42,981 bases of DNA, from assembly GCA_958430865.1 (NCBI GenBank), contig CAUDNR010004609.1:1-42981 (forward strand), written 5' to 3'. A model generated the notes under the pieces. That model was not told the DNA's origin, made no database searches, and worked only from the letters and a program-made list of their open reading frames with translations. Position 1 is the first letter of the stretch, and every line of letters starts with the position of its first letter. The position numbers were made by a program, and so were the translations under genes. Below, piece by piece: positions 21,928 through 33,028 of the stretch. Source of the stretch: Entrophospora sp. SA101 (Eukaryota > Glomeromycota > Glomeromycetes > Entrophosporales > Entrophosporaceae).

Positions 21928-22935
21928 TTAAGACTCCTCATAAATAAAACCCTCTTCACTTTCAACCCCTCCTTCCCCTTCATCCAAATTCGCGTCCACA
22001 ATCAAATCAGCACATTCTTTCCCTTTACTGCTTGTGGCGACTGCATTCATTGCATTTTGAAACATTGTAGTTCTTCTTGTTGATGGGTCTGAAGGACTTT
22101 CTTCATTGAGATCGAGATCTGCTTGGCTTACAGGTCTTTTGTTGGGCGATTCTTGGTGGTGATTTGCAGATCTTTTTTTATTACTAAAATACTTTTCTTC
22201 AAAGTCCAGGTACTTTGACTTTTGTGCCTTCCAGGAAGAAGGCCCACTTTTGTTTCCTTTATTGTTAGTGTTTTCTGAAACGGGGAAAAGCCATTCAATC
22301 TCTTTGCCAACAATCTGCACCATTCTTTTACCAACAAAAAGTTCTCCTGCTACAGTGAAGATAGCTTTTCCATTAGTGGCAGTTGTGACAGAGCTGTGGC
22401 GTCCATTGTTTGGGTTATAAAAACATGGGACATCCATTGTAGTGTATGAGTTTGCAAATGGATTGTATATTTTTCGCGACAAAGTGAAAAAGCTTGCACC
22501 GTCTTGAACTCTAGATGGTGCTGTGCATTGAGCAGTGAAGGTGCCGAATAAAGGATTGATGGGTAAATCATAGATGCTTGGATCATCAGCAATCGTTTTC
22601 AGATCAAGAAGAACAGCTTGGATCAGGGTAACCTGAATCAAAAACAACACACATTATTATTCATTGCTGAATAAAACCAAATGAACAATTTATTGCATAT
22701 TAATATAACAAAAACTCACATATAGCTGCGAATCATGAATCACATATTTTCCAACAAACATCATAAAAGAATTTTTCTGTATATCTTGGATCATGATGTC
22801 TTCGTTGGAATTAAAGGCCCTGAACGTAAAGTCCAAAAAATCATTATTGTCAAGTCTTGAAGTTGCCACACCATTCAAAACGTTAGATCCACTCACAGAC
22901 TTTACAAATGTGATTGTAGATAAGATGGAAGACAT
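21928..22935 (-). CDS. Two-exon gene, 306-aa protein, possible OB-fold / ssDNA-binding type (copy A)
   Basis: Exon 1 is 22935-22720 and exon 2 is 22632-21928, with an 87-nt intron bounded by GTGAGT and CAG; the frame joins as HDSQLY-VTLIQAVLLDL. The protein is beta-rich over about residues 1-200. A repeated pattern (FVGKYVIHDSQLYVT, and later GKAIFTVAGELFVGKRMVQI followed by GKEIEWLFP) is suggestive of two OB-like folds. The C-terminal third is basic/acidic and disordered, with KKRSANHHQESPNKRP as a possible nuclear localisation signal, and ends in acidic repeats. The function is not known to me. It lies about 560 bp upstream of the Helitron start on the same strand. RPA-like OB-fold proteins accompany some Helitrons, so it could be a Helitron accessory or passenger. 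A plain host gene is equally possible. Confidence 0.7.
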
Positions 22936-23235
22936 AATTATTTTTTATTTTTTATTTTTTTATTTTTTTAGATGTGATTTAAATTGTTTTGTGAGTATTG
23001 AATATTTTCTTTGCATCCAGTAGCTCATTCACTTAACTTTTTTATACAAATTTTTTTCATCCAAGAATAAACATTGATTTTTCTTCACTAGCCAAATCGT
23101 AAAAATCAGCACAAGAAACATATGTTAATGTAGACATGATAATAAATGTGTCTGCATGTGAAAAAAAAAGAAAAACATAAGGTGTAAAAATAAACACGTA
23201 GTGCATAGGTACGTGTCCTTAACAATTTCGAACAC

Positions 23236-23245
23236 NNNNNNNNNN
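23236..23245. other. Assembly gap (10 N)
   Basis: Ten Ns separate copy A from 23246 onward. The base before the gap corresponds exactly to 41978 in copy B, inside the first unit of a tandem repeat. The true gap size is therefore unknown. Confidence 0.99.
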
Positions 23246-23622
23246 TTAATATTATCAATTATAGTTTCCTGTTTAATAGCATCAACATTTATATAATCTG
23301 TAGTTGAATTTTTAGTGATATTTTCTGATATTTCATATTTTTCTGTAAGAAATCTTCCTACTGCTATAATTGTTTCTGTTGCTGCTTTAAATATTGCTCT
23401 TAATGCTTCATTAGGCCTTGCTTCTTCCTTATTTATCTCATTATCATTTTCTTCTTCCGTATCATCGCCACTTTCTGATTCCATAGACTTTTCTCCCTCA
23501 ATTGTCACTACTTCTACATCACTATTATCACCACTTTCTGATCCCATAGACTTTACTTTCTTATTTGTCTCTGCATCATTATCTTTCTCAATTGTTATTG
23601 TTGTATATTCATCGTTTGTCAT
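23246..23622 (-). CDS. Acidic protein, N-terminal part only, unknown function
   Basis: The frame starts at an ATG at 23622 and is open to the gap, so the C-terminus is missing. The N-terminal 75 residues are acidic and low-complexity, with a short internal repeat (KSMGSESGDNSDVE, then KSMESESGDDTEEE). A helical segment follows (NEALRAIFKAATETIIAVGR). It has no recognisable domain. The junction across the Ns is artificial and should not be translated through. Confidence 0.45.
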
Positions 23623-23837
23623 TTTTATAAAAGAATTGATTAAAAAAAAAATTTTTTTTTTAATAAGTATATTCGACTTTTATAAATAAAATAAATTGAC
23701 AATAAACACTTGTTCTTATATAAATTTTTTTTTTTTTTTTTTTGGCGATAATCAATGAGCTTTTTGCATTGCATTCAAAAAATAACGCCACAAATAATTA
23801 AGAAATAAATATGTGCATACAGCTGTTGAATTTTATT

Positions 23838-23999
23838 AATCGTGTAGTTATCCACAAAAAATACTCGCAAATTTTGTAAAATCTCGGAATAAAAATCCGC
23901 AAAAATCATCCGCAATTTTGCGCAACATCATGAGAATATCTCCTTATTTAGAAATTGAATTGGCGATTGCGGATGATTTTTGCGGAAAAATACATGATT
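23838..23999. mobile_element. MITE of the CGATTGCGGAT family, composite third member
   Basis: The left side combines AATCGTGTAGTTATCCACAA (as at 13.44 kb) with an internal AAAAATCCGCAAAAATCATC block. The right side ends GGAAAAATACATGATT like the 10.8-kb member. The core ATTGGCGATTGCGGATGATT is shared. It may be a chimera or a member nested in another. Confidence 0.6.
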
Positions 24000-24434
24000 A
24001 TTTTGTACATCTTCCTATCTGATGTGTGGACACGAATTCATATTCCATAATAATAACAATACTAAAATGATATCAAGTCATTCCAAACAAGTATTCTTTA
24101 TTATTATGGTAAAACAAAGGGAGTCGTATGTTGTAAATATATATGTTTTTCACGTTTAAGTATAAAAAATAAGAAAAAAATAGATTGATAATTGTACATA
24201 ACTATTATTACGCCAAATCTTTGCAATTCCGAATTCAATATTTACAATGATATTTATTGACGGTGATGTGGACAGTATGATCGATCCTTTTTTAATATAC
24301 GTGGGTTGTACAAAAAGTTTTGAGAAAATACATGTAACTTGATGATCTTTTCTTTAATAAAAGTAAAAATGGGAATAAAAAACAATCTTTTAAATAAAAA
24401 AAAATAAAATTTTAAAGTTTGCCAGTAGAAACAA

Positions 24435-25489
24435 ATGGAAAATTCAAAACGTGAATACCAAAGATACTACATTTTTGTTAGCTGGAAAAATAGCAAACCA
24501 GCTAAACAAATTCAACAGGAATTACAGGTTGCTGAGGGTCTAATGCAGCATCTTTAGCATCTATTTATCATTGGATTGAAGCATTTGAAAGTGGAAAAAA
24601 CAATGTTGAAGATGATTCACGTTCTGGACGTCCTCAAGAAACTTCCACCCTTGAAAACATTGCAAAAGTTGATGATTTAATTAGTGATGATCCTCATATG
24701 ACAATTACAGCTATTGAAGAGAATGTAGGTATTTCTAGAGGAAGTATTCAAAGTATTTTACATAATGAATTAAAAGTTCATAAAATTTGTAAAAAATGGG
24801 TCTCACATGTTTTAACTGTTGAAAATAAAAAAAATCAGGTTGAAATTTCTAAGCAATTGTTAGGAATCCTTGATAATGGACTTAATAATATTATCACAGG
24901 TGATGAAACTTGGTTTCATTTTTATACTGTACCAAGTAAAGAATCAAATAAAACATGGGTTAAAAGTGGGGAAAATTGGCTGCAAATGCCAGAACTGCAC
25001 AAAATGCTAAAAAAAGGATGTTTTGTGTTTTTTTTCTCAATAGAAGGTGTTGTGGCAAGAATTGTTGTACCAAAAGGTCAGACTGTAAATGGCACATTTT
25101 ATAGAACAAATGTATTGCCTATTGTATTTTCAAAATATAAAGAATTAAAAAATAGAAAAACAGTAAGAAATGTGATGATGCATCATGACAATGCTGCTCC
25201 ACACAAATCAAAAATTGTAACAGAGTATTTAGAAGAGGAAAAAATTATTTTACTCCCCCACCCTCCATATAGCCCAGATTTAGCTCCTTGTGACTTTTTT
25301 CTATTTCCTAGAATTAAAAAAGAGCTAAAAAATCAGCATTTTGACCATATTGAAAATCTTGCATGTGCAATTCAAGCAATCACAGATGGCATCACAAAAG
25401 AGGACTATCAGAAATCATTTGAAAATTGGAAAAATAGGCTACAAAAATGCATAGATAATGATGGAAACTATTTTGAAGGAATGCATTAA
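24435..25489 (+). pseudogene. mariner transposase (D,D34D), one frameshift near the N-terminus
   Basis: An ATG at 24435 opens the N-terminal helix-turn-helix region (YIFVSWKNSKPAKQIQQELQ). Near 24532, in a short G run, the frame is lost by one base. It resumes as SNAASLASIYHWIEAFESGK and runs open to the stop at 25489. Downstream from 24698 there is a 263-codon open frame with the catalytic triad: D in TGDETWFHFY, D in MHHDNAAPHKS and D in YSPDLAPCDFFLF. The last two are separated by exactly 34 residues, the mariner D34D signature. The expected full length is about 350 aa. Without the N-terminal DNA-binding region, the open part is unlikely to recognise its ends. Confidence 0.9.
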
Positions 25490-25537
25490 TTTATTTTAGC
25501 TTTTTTCAACCTTTTAGATAACAAATGTACAAGGCTT

Positions 25538-25863
25538 GTTTTTGTTGATAATTTTTGAAATTCAATATCTCAATAACTAACTGGTAAAAGAAAGTAACCT
25601 TTTTTTTATTTGAAAGATGAGAAGAATGTTACTTATATAAAAGAATTTCAAATTTATTACACTTAAAATCATCAAGTTATGTACCTTATGACAAAAAATT
25701 TCCAGTTGTTTTTGTTGTTAATCTTTAAAAATTAATATCTCAATAATTAGCAACCAAAAAGTATTTGCCTTTTTTATTTGAAAGATGGGAACTCTGTCTT
25801 TTATTTAAAAAAATTTCCAAATCAATTGCCTTCAAATTTATAAAGTTACATGCATTTTCTCAA
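25538..25863. repeat. Tandem duplication (about 169-bp period) in the mariner 3' region
   Basis: GTTTTTGTTGATAATTTTTG (25538) and its downstream AATATCTCAATAA.. and ..TATTTGAAAGATG.. segments recur at 25707 with moderate divergence. The right inverted repeat lies at the end of the second unit. Confidence 0.65.
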
Positions 25864-25977
25864 AACTTTTTGTACAACCCACGTACATACACACCCTAGA
25901 TAAAAGTTTTCGGACACCTGTTTTTACTGATTGCGCAAAACTACAATAACTATTACTATACATAAAATTTTATATAT

Positions 25978-26320
25978 ATGTAAATTTTGGTAATCTTAAC
26001 GTCTAGAAAAATTCTAATTAAAAAAATCCGAAACTCAACGAAAATCGCGACATCATTTTTTGTTTCTCGAATTTACCCAAAATCCTACATAATAAAAATA
26101 AAAATTTATGTCAATTTGTAGCTTAGATTATCTTAGCTTAGGTTTGGTAAATATATATTAATATGTAAATTTTGGTAATCTTAAAATGTCTAGAAAAATT
26201 CTAATTAAAAAAATCCGAAACTCAACGAAAATCGCGACATCATTTTTTGTTTCTCGAATTTACCCAAAATCCTACATAATAAAAATAAAAATTTATGTCA
26301 ATTTGTAGCTTAGATTATCT
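25978..26320. repeat. Tandem duplication (about 185-bp period) inside the Tc1-like remnant
   Basis: ATGTAAATTTTGGTAATCTT through GCTTAGATTATCT is present twice (25978-26132 and 26163-26320), nearly identical, with a short spacer. The high identity indicates a late event relative to the decay of the coding sequence. Confidence 0.85.
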
Positions 26321-26492
26321 AGAATATGAATGCAATTTTGGCTAGCATAAATAATTTATAAATAAAATTAAAAAAATTAGTAAATAAAGTCGCATTTATA
26401 AAAATCAAAATTTTTAAAAATGTAAAAATGCCAAAAAACGAAGAGAAAAAATTTTGAGCCTTCATGAAAGTACCTAATTTGGTCTTCACAAT

Positions 26493-26699
26493 CTTAAACC
26501 AATTGAACATCTTTGAAGTGAACTAGGGAGACGATTAGATAAGCGAACACAATACACAAAAAATGCCAATGAATTGGAAGCTGCTTTACAAGAAGTGTGG
26601 CCAAGAACTCCATACAAATCTTACTATAAATTAATAGAAAGAATATCTAAAAGAAGAATTGAGGCATGCATTTCTAGTGGTGGATGGCCAACTCGATAA
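26493..26699 (+). pseudogene. Tc1-family transposase C-terminal fragment
   Basis: The frame reads LKPIEHL, a stop, then SELGRRLDKRTQYTKNANEL, and closes with RISKRRIEACISSGGWPTR before TAA. This is the DDE_3-type tail that follows the SPDLNPIEHLW motif in Tc1 transposases. The conserved W codon has become TGA. The catalytic part upstream is missing. Confidence 0.8.
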
Positions 26700-26846
26700 T
26701 AATATTAAACTTTTTCATTTTTTTTTTATCAGTTATTTATTTGTTTTTGATACAAATCAATATTTTGTTGATCATAATCATTGAGTTTTGATCTTTTAAT
26801 TAGAATTTTCTACATTTTAAAATTACCAAAATTTACATATATATTC

Positions 26847-27477
26847 ATCAAACCCTAAGCTTTCAGGGATTCTCCAAACCGAATGGTAAAACAAATTTTT
26901 TATGCATGCATAAAAATAATGTTCGGATATTTTAATTCAAAATTGTAAATTTCCCTTAATAAGTGCTTTGTTTTAAATAATCAACGTATCACAAAACTTT
27001 TTAATTTTCAACTTGTGTGAATATTATAATATATATATATATGTAATATATGCATGTTTGGTGACGATCTCTTTATTTTATCAACTTATTATTATCATAT
27101 CCCGTTTGTCACCGAAATGTTACGGGATTATTCATTTTATCATTATTAGTTGATAAGAATAACTTATTGTTTTTAGTAAATAAAATGAATCTAGAATGAT
27201 TTATATATATAATATGTATAATAATATATACCCAAGTGAGAGTGGAGTGATATTATTATTGCAAATAATAAAAACTATTTTTTTACTAATAACAAATAGT
27301 GTTTATTTATGGAAAGATAATTCTTTGATTTTTTAAGGAATATAGACAGACACACACACACACACATATATATACGGTTATTTACTCGAATTCTCGACAT
27401 AATACATACACACATACAAACAAGTGTTAACAACCACGGCCAACCCTCCAATGAATCCAAAATTGACAAAAATCTGA
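26847..27477. other. AT-rich spacer before copy B
   Basis: It holds (CA)n(TA)n at 27349-27374 and otherwise nothing recognisable. Confidence 0.5.
27349..27374. repeat. Dinucleotide microsatellite (AC)n(AT)n
   Basis: About nine AC units are followed by about four AT units. Confidence 0.85.
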
Positions 27478-27801
27478 TATAGTGGCGATCATCTAAAGAC
27501 ATCATCAAATGTTGCCGATCTTTAAGTGCTGATACTTTATTAAATATGGACTATTTTACCAAAAACTCTCTATTTTTGCAATATTCTAGACATGAAAAAT
27601 AATGTAATAGAAAGTTTTTTTTTGAGTTATTTAATTTAAAAAAAAGTTATAATGGTTTAAAGTTGGGTAACTTTGCTATTTTATTTAAAATTTCGGCAAC
27701 TATATATCTAAACTGCAATTTACAGATTATTTTCACAATTTTACCAATTATTCACGTGACAAAGTCACAGTTCTTTTACAGATTTGGATTTATTGGATTC
27801 T

Positions 27802-28238
27802 TTATAAAGCAAGATCACCATAAAAATTTTTGGTAAGTGATGCAGCACGTAATGTCTTTAGATGATTCGCACCATAGTGGTTATATAGCCTTTTTATCCA
27901 ATGAATCAAAATAAGGTTTGCTACTGCATAGTAGTTAAATAAATAAGAAAATAATTCTCTAATTTTGGAGTTGGTCAAATTGTCAATAAATATCAATAAA
28001 ATAAGTCTGAGAGAACTTTTCATATTACTCAATATGAACAATTATTTTCTCATAAAATTCATATGTGGAAAAACACTTATTTTCACCCCTTCCATTTGCA
28101 ACAATTAAAAATATGTCTTGTTCAAATTTAAAGAGAGCTTGGAATGCAAGTTCTTTCTTGAGATTTCTTAAAGAGCAACCACATTTACAACCTCTTTCTA
28201 AAAATCAATTGCTTTTTGATATTTATTATCTTCATATA
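27802..28238 (-). pseudogene. Decayed N-terminal transposase-like fragment (copy B)
   Basis: Identical to 9084-9520, with the same GCxCGC cluster and the same frame break. Confidence 0.4.
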
Positions 28239-28751
28239 AAAATAGTTAATTAACCTTTTATTTTGCACATATAGAAAAATAATTAATCAAGTCTCTACTT
28301 TTTTTTTGTTTCTAATTGGTTATTGAATTCTACATCATAGAAAACATACATCAAAATGCCATTAAAAAATTATTTTGCTATATACATAATATAAACTTGT
28401 GCAACTAAAATAATGTTTAATGAAAAATATTTTTATTATTTAATTTCCCTTTTCTTCAATATTTCTCATCATAAACAAGGGGTTGCATATGATGGATAAT
28501 CTTTCTTCTATCTTCTTCATTTTCAATCAATTTCATCAAATTACAAATGCCATTCATAAATTATTCAATAATCTTTGAAGTTCAAATTTTTCATCATCTC
28601 AAATACAGACAATTATATAACTTTCTGGTCAACCCAAAAAGTGCAATAGGAGGTATTGATTCTTATTTTTAGTTGATAGAATTTCATGATTAGATTGATC
28701 AATACCGATTTGCATATATAGCATTTAAAATCCTCCATTTCCATATACTCA

Positions 28752-28888
28752 GCCCTATAAAAAATTTGGCATGGAAATGTATGGGAAAATGCATGGAATT
28801 TGTATGGAAAAATGCGAATTTCAGGTAAAATTCCATACAGTTTTCTGTACATTTTCCCATACATTTCCGTGCCAATTTTTTATAGGGC
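28752..28888. mobile_element. Small foldback element, copy B
   Basis: Same sequence as 10034-10170. Confidence 0.65.
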
Positions 28889-29505
28889 AGGTCTGGGCTT
28901 ATGTGTTGTTTCAATTTTATATGCAGTGAACTCTCCATAAGTGCACCCTCTATAAGTGCACACCCTCCACAAATGCATGCTATATCTCATTCCCAACCTC
29001 GGGACTTAAGAGATAAATGCATCCCTCCATGAATACACTGCATGGTCTTCCTCCATCCCCTTTTATATAAAGCCCAACCTATCTAATGAAGAATAAAGGA
29101 TTAAGTAAGCTATTCTTACTTATAAAGAATTAAATAAATGTTTACTAACTCTTTCTTTTTAATTAACAAAGAGTTATATAATAATGATAAAATGCAAATG
29201 GAGAAATTTATGGTGAAATCAAAAATGATCATGAAATTTTTTTAATATTTATGTGTAGTAAGAGTAAATAAAAAATTAATTTAATTATTTTTTCTTTATG
29301 AAAGATTTCTTTTTTCATTGATAAAAAAAAGAATTATTAGAAAAGAACACAGATGGTGGATCTTTTATAGGTGGAATTATTATAGTGAACCACAATAATA
29401 TCAATTTAGTCAGCAATAATAGTATGGTAGAAGATCTTTTTAATTTAAGTAATCAGATTTCTTTTATTAGAAAGATTTCAAAAAATTTTAAGCCGACCAT
29501 TGGAT

Positions 29506-29646
29506 AATCATGTATTTTTCCACAAAAATCATCCGCAATCGCCAAATCAATTTCTAAATAAAGATAACACATCCAACCCACCAATAAGATTGGATATTTT
29601 CATGATGCGCAAAATTACGGATAATTTTTGCGGAAAATACATGATT
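29506..29646. mobile_element. MITE of the CGATTGCGGAT family, copy B member 1
   Basis: Same sequence as 10788-10928. Confidence 0.65.
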
Positions 29647-31278
29647 TTGACCATGGGCCTTTTAGGAAATCACAAAAGAAGAAATATCATTCCGAAATTT
29701 TACAATTTACATATAGATATAATTAACACATAAAAGCTCCTGACATAGAAGCGGTGGGTTTATTAAATATGACATAAAGATAACAAAATGGAGAATAGTA
29801 GTGCAATTTACATACCTCAACTCTTCTACTATTTTTCCCACAAATACTTTCGTTATTATGAATGCAATGACAAGTTATGCAGTCATTTGTTAATAAAATC
29901 ACTACATAAGATGAAAAGTTATGTTTCAATTTTTATGTAAGGAAAAATGTATCATTTAAAGTAAGAGAAACTATACAAAATCATTCAAAATTTCAGAATT
30001 ACAAATCACAAAGAAATTAGATTAGGCAGGATTTTATATTGTTATTCATAAGATTTGAACCATCAATGTAAATATAAGTTTCCAAGTCTTTCTATCTTCT
30101 ATTGCTTTTGAGATCAACAATATCATACTTTGGAATCAATGGATACATTTGTGAAAAATGTAAATAAGAAGCAAGGCAATTAAACAAACCAAAGAAAATT
30201 TTACCATCATATAAAAATGACCTAAGAAACGAAGCAAGCAATGCTAAATGAGAAAAAAAAAAGATGCCATTTTTGGAACAAAAATCAATTGAAATCATTG
30301 CCACATTAGTAGGATACTTTGTGAAGTCGGTTACTAAAATATGAACCCTAAAAATTTTTGACATCAAATGATCATTTTGTTGCAGCATGCTCCATATAGA
30401 ACTTATGTGCGTAATTATATAGTGGGCCACATAACAATTGCATAAAATTGCATCTAAAAAAATTTCACTGATAGAATTATTTGCCTATCATAATTTTCAA
30501 GCCTTTATCATCTTGATACTATTCACTACTTCATATGTTATATAAATTTATAAGTACTTACCTCAAAAATTATCCATCTCAATTGCTAATTCCTGTTTTT
30601 CTTGTTTCAAATTCTTTGATTCTTCTTTTCATTCTTAATCATTATTTCCGTTTGACATTACCCATTATTGATATATTCTAATTAAAACCAAGAATTGTTG
30701 CTGTTCCTTTTATATGGCGCAGATCATCTATAATTAATTAATTGTTTATAGTATCAATTGGTCAGCTTCATGACTCAAGCTTCAAAACTTATCAGTTAAC
30801 TTTTTCTTAAACTAAAAGTTGGCAGAACTTAGCATTTTGAAAATTCCAAATTTGTTATACATTTAAGAAATTGAGATCAAGTATATTTCGTGTAACAAAA
30901 TATTTTCGCAAATATTTTCTACAACATATTAATATTAATATTAATATTTAAAAAAGTTTTTAAGGAACATATTACATCAATTACTAAATTTGGTCATGCA
31001 ATTCAAAATATTGTAACACGAAAATTATAACTCTCAAATTTAAAAACCATGAAAAAAAATTGAGACATTTTTTTTTAAAATGGTGATTTTTTTAAAATCC
31101 AACATGCAAATCACATAATATTTCAAATATTTTAACTTTTGAGTATAAATGATCCGCACTGTATTCCTTTTCCATCATATTTATTTTTTCTAGAATTCTT
31201 GATTTTTGTATTTTCAAAAGTTTCAGCATCAATAGTCATTAGTGATGATATTTTACATTTATTAACAGGTGATCCTGG
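29647..31278. other. Intergenic region of copy B, no gene supported
   Basis: Counterpart of 10929-12560. The 112-codon minus-strand frame (30092-30430) is not called as a gene. Confidence 0.4.
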
Positions 31279-31938
31279 CTTTTCTTCTACTTAAGAAGAT
31301 TAAGAAGCGTTGATAGAGGAGGTGGTATTAGTGTTTTTTTTTTAAATTTATTAGAAATAGAGTTAGAACTTGGATTCTTAACTTTTGTTTTAGTGGAGCA
31401 GATCTGGTAGTATTAATGATTTTAGTAACAGTAGAAGGAATTGATTTATAGTTAATATTAGTAAGTTTGTTGATAAATGTTGGGTTAGAAATAATAGCCT
31501 CTGATGAATTAATATATTAAGTAGTAGCAGCAGCAGCACCAGCAGCAGCAGAATTGGTGATGATAGGTTTATTTCTGATAATGATAGTGATTTACAGACT
31601 TCTTCTAGTGCTAACCTAATTAGTTTAGAGCTATTATTAACGATAGTTTGATGGTTGCTGCATTATTATTGTTATTAGAAATAGTGTTAGTTGCGTTAGG
31701 TCTAAAATTTTCAATAATACTAATAGGTCCAATAGTTACATTATTTATTCTAATAGAGTGACACTAGAAACGTTTGCTAGTCCCGTTGTAGTATTAAAAG
31801 AAATAGTATTACTAATTCTAGTAGCATTGGTAGTAATTCTAGGTCTAACGTTGGTGATGGTGGTGGTGCTAGATCTAACAACGGTTAGTTTTTTGAATTG
31901 ATTCTAATTGTCGTTTAGAATTGGTAGAGGTGAAGCCG
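31279..31938 (+). other. Ser/Asn-biased interrupted coding-like stretch (copy B)
   Basis: Counterpart of 12561-13220, with the same interruptions. Confidence 0.3.
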
Positions 31939-32164
31939 CCAATCTCATGGTACTGTTATTATTATTAAAACTTTTGTTACGGTTGTTAATGTTGTAAATT
32001 CTTTTTTCATTGATCGTTTGTGATTTTTTAATTTTACTACAACACGTATTTGTGTTATTTACGAGTTCATGGATGGATATTGTTTTGCGCGTATTACAAT
32101 AATAATAATCAATATTAATACTAATATTAATTTTTATATATGTATTCGAAACATAATCGTGTAG

Positions 32165-32290
32165 TTATCCACAAAAAATATCCGCAAATTTCGTGAAACC
32201 TCAGAATACCCAATTTTTATTGGTGGGTTGGGTGCATGTTATCCTTATTTAGAAATCGATTTGGCGATTGCGGATATTTTTTGTGGATAA
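32165..32290. mobile_element. MITE of the CGATTGCGGAT family, copy B member 2
   Basis: Same sequence as 13447-13572. Confidence 0.7.
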
Positions 32291-33028
32291 TAATAATAAT
32301 AATAATAACTATACATGATAATATTAGAAAAAAAGTATCAATTAATAATTAATGGAGTAATTGAACGCAAAACGTATTAGCTTTAGAAGGAAAATCATAT
32401 GAAAATAAACATTATCGTGTAACAGAATCTCACACAAAATGGAATCATTTATTTTTTTACATAAATTTCGATCATTAAGGTATGATTTTCTTTACTTCTA
32501 TCATTGTTGTGCGTGAAAATGAAAGTTTATGCGAATTTACAATTCACCTATGTGAAATTCAAATTAGCCAATCAAAATTTCATATCCAAACACCCCACCC
32601 CAAAACTTTAATTTATAGATTACGATTTCACATACAACATCATTATCATGTATTTTTGGTTTAAAAAAAAAAAATAAAAACAAATCTACATCTAAATTCC
32701 TTATATAACAAATGGCAATTAACAAATAACTATTATAATGATTGATTACCAATAAATTTTCTTTTTTTGTTCGAGATAAAGAATTGGTGATACAACGTAT
32801 AATTCATACATTTCACTGTAGCACAAATGCCAAAATTTTAGGAAAAAACCCCCACCCACATACTAGTATTAAATATTAATATATATATAATAATATATAT
32901 TCATTTCTCTTTTAATTTCTCCTTTTTTTTTAACAACTTTAACAGTAAAAATTATTATCAAACCTCTTATGCAAAAAATTTTTGCTAATCTGTGGGCGAA
33001 ATAAATATATATATAACCTATAAATCCT

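Larger units (their letters stand above)
8761..23235 (+). repeat. Copy A of a 14.5-kb direct duplication
   Basis: This segment repeats at 27478-41978 in the same orientation. The offset is 18717 at the left edge and 18718 from a T8/T9 run at about 8898 up to at least 20.6 kb. It becomes 18743 after indels in the Helitron. Between about 8.9 and 20.08 kb every line I compared is identical. The left 80 bp hold seven transitions. Copy A ends exactly at the N run (23236). The sequences flanking the two left edges are unrelated. Confidence 0.95.
24300..25883 (+). mobile_element. mariner element, 1584 bp, TA target duplication
   Basis: The element begins CGTGGGTTGTACAAAAAGTT (then TTGAGAAAAT). The right end is its reverse complement, with one A/G difference in the first 36 bp. 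TA flanks both ends (24298-24299 and 25884-25885), as expected for Tc1/mariner. It carries one transposase gene with a frameshift. The size and ends fit a nearly complete, fairly young mariner. Confidence 0.92.
25894..26846 (+). mobile_element. Tc1-like element remnant
   Basis: CCCTAGATAAAAGTTTTCGG (then ACACC) at 25894 resembles Tc1 termini. Near 25978 a long arm (ATGTAAATTTTGGTAATCTT, then CTAGAAAAATTCTAATT) is found inverted at about 26800-26846. The only coding sequence left is the transposase C-terminus. The element directly abuts the mariner. Confidence 0.65.

Noticed and set aside
23125..23622. A 165-codon reading frame spanning the N run
   Set aside because: It translates through unknown bases. 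The part left of the gap belongs to copy A's tandem repeat and codes only for repeat-derived sequence. Only 23246-23622 is retained.
13447..23999. Regularly similar inverted-repeat blocks that could suggest a CRISPR-like array
   Set aside because: The spacing is irregular (kilobases), units are inverted repeats without spacers of uniform length, and the genome is eukaryotic; MITEs explain them.
27275..27508. 77-codon minus-strand frame with VCMCVC repeats
   Set aside because: It is a translation of the (CA)n(TA)n microsatellite and crosses the left edge of copy B.
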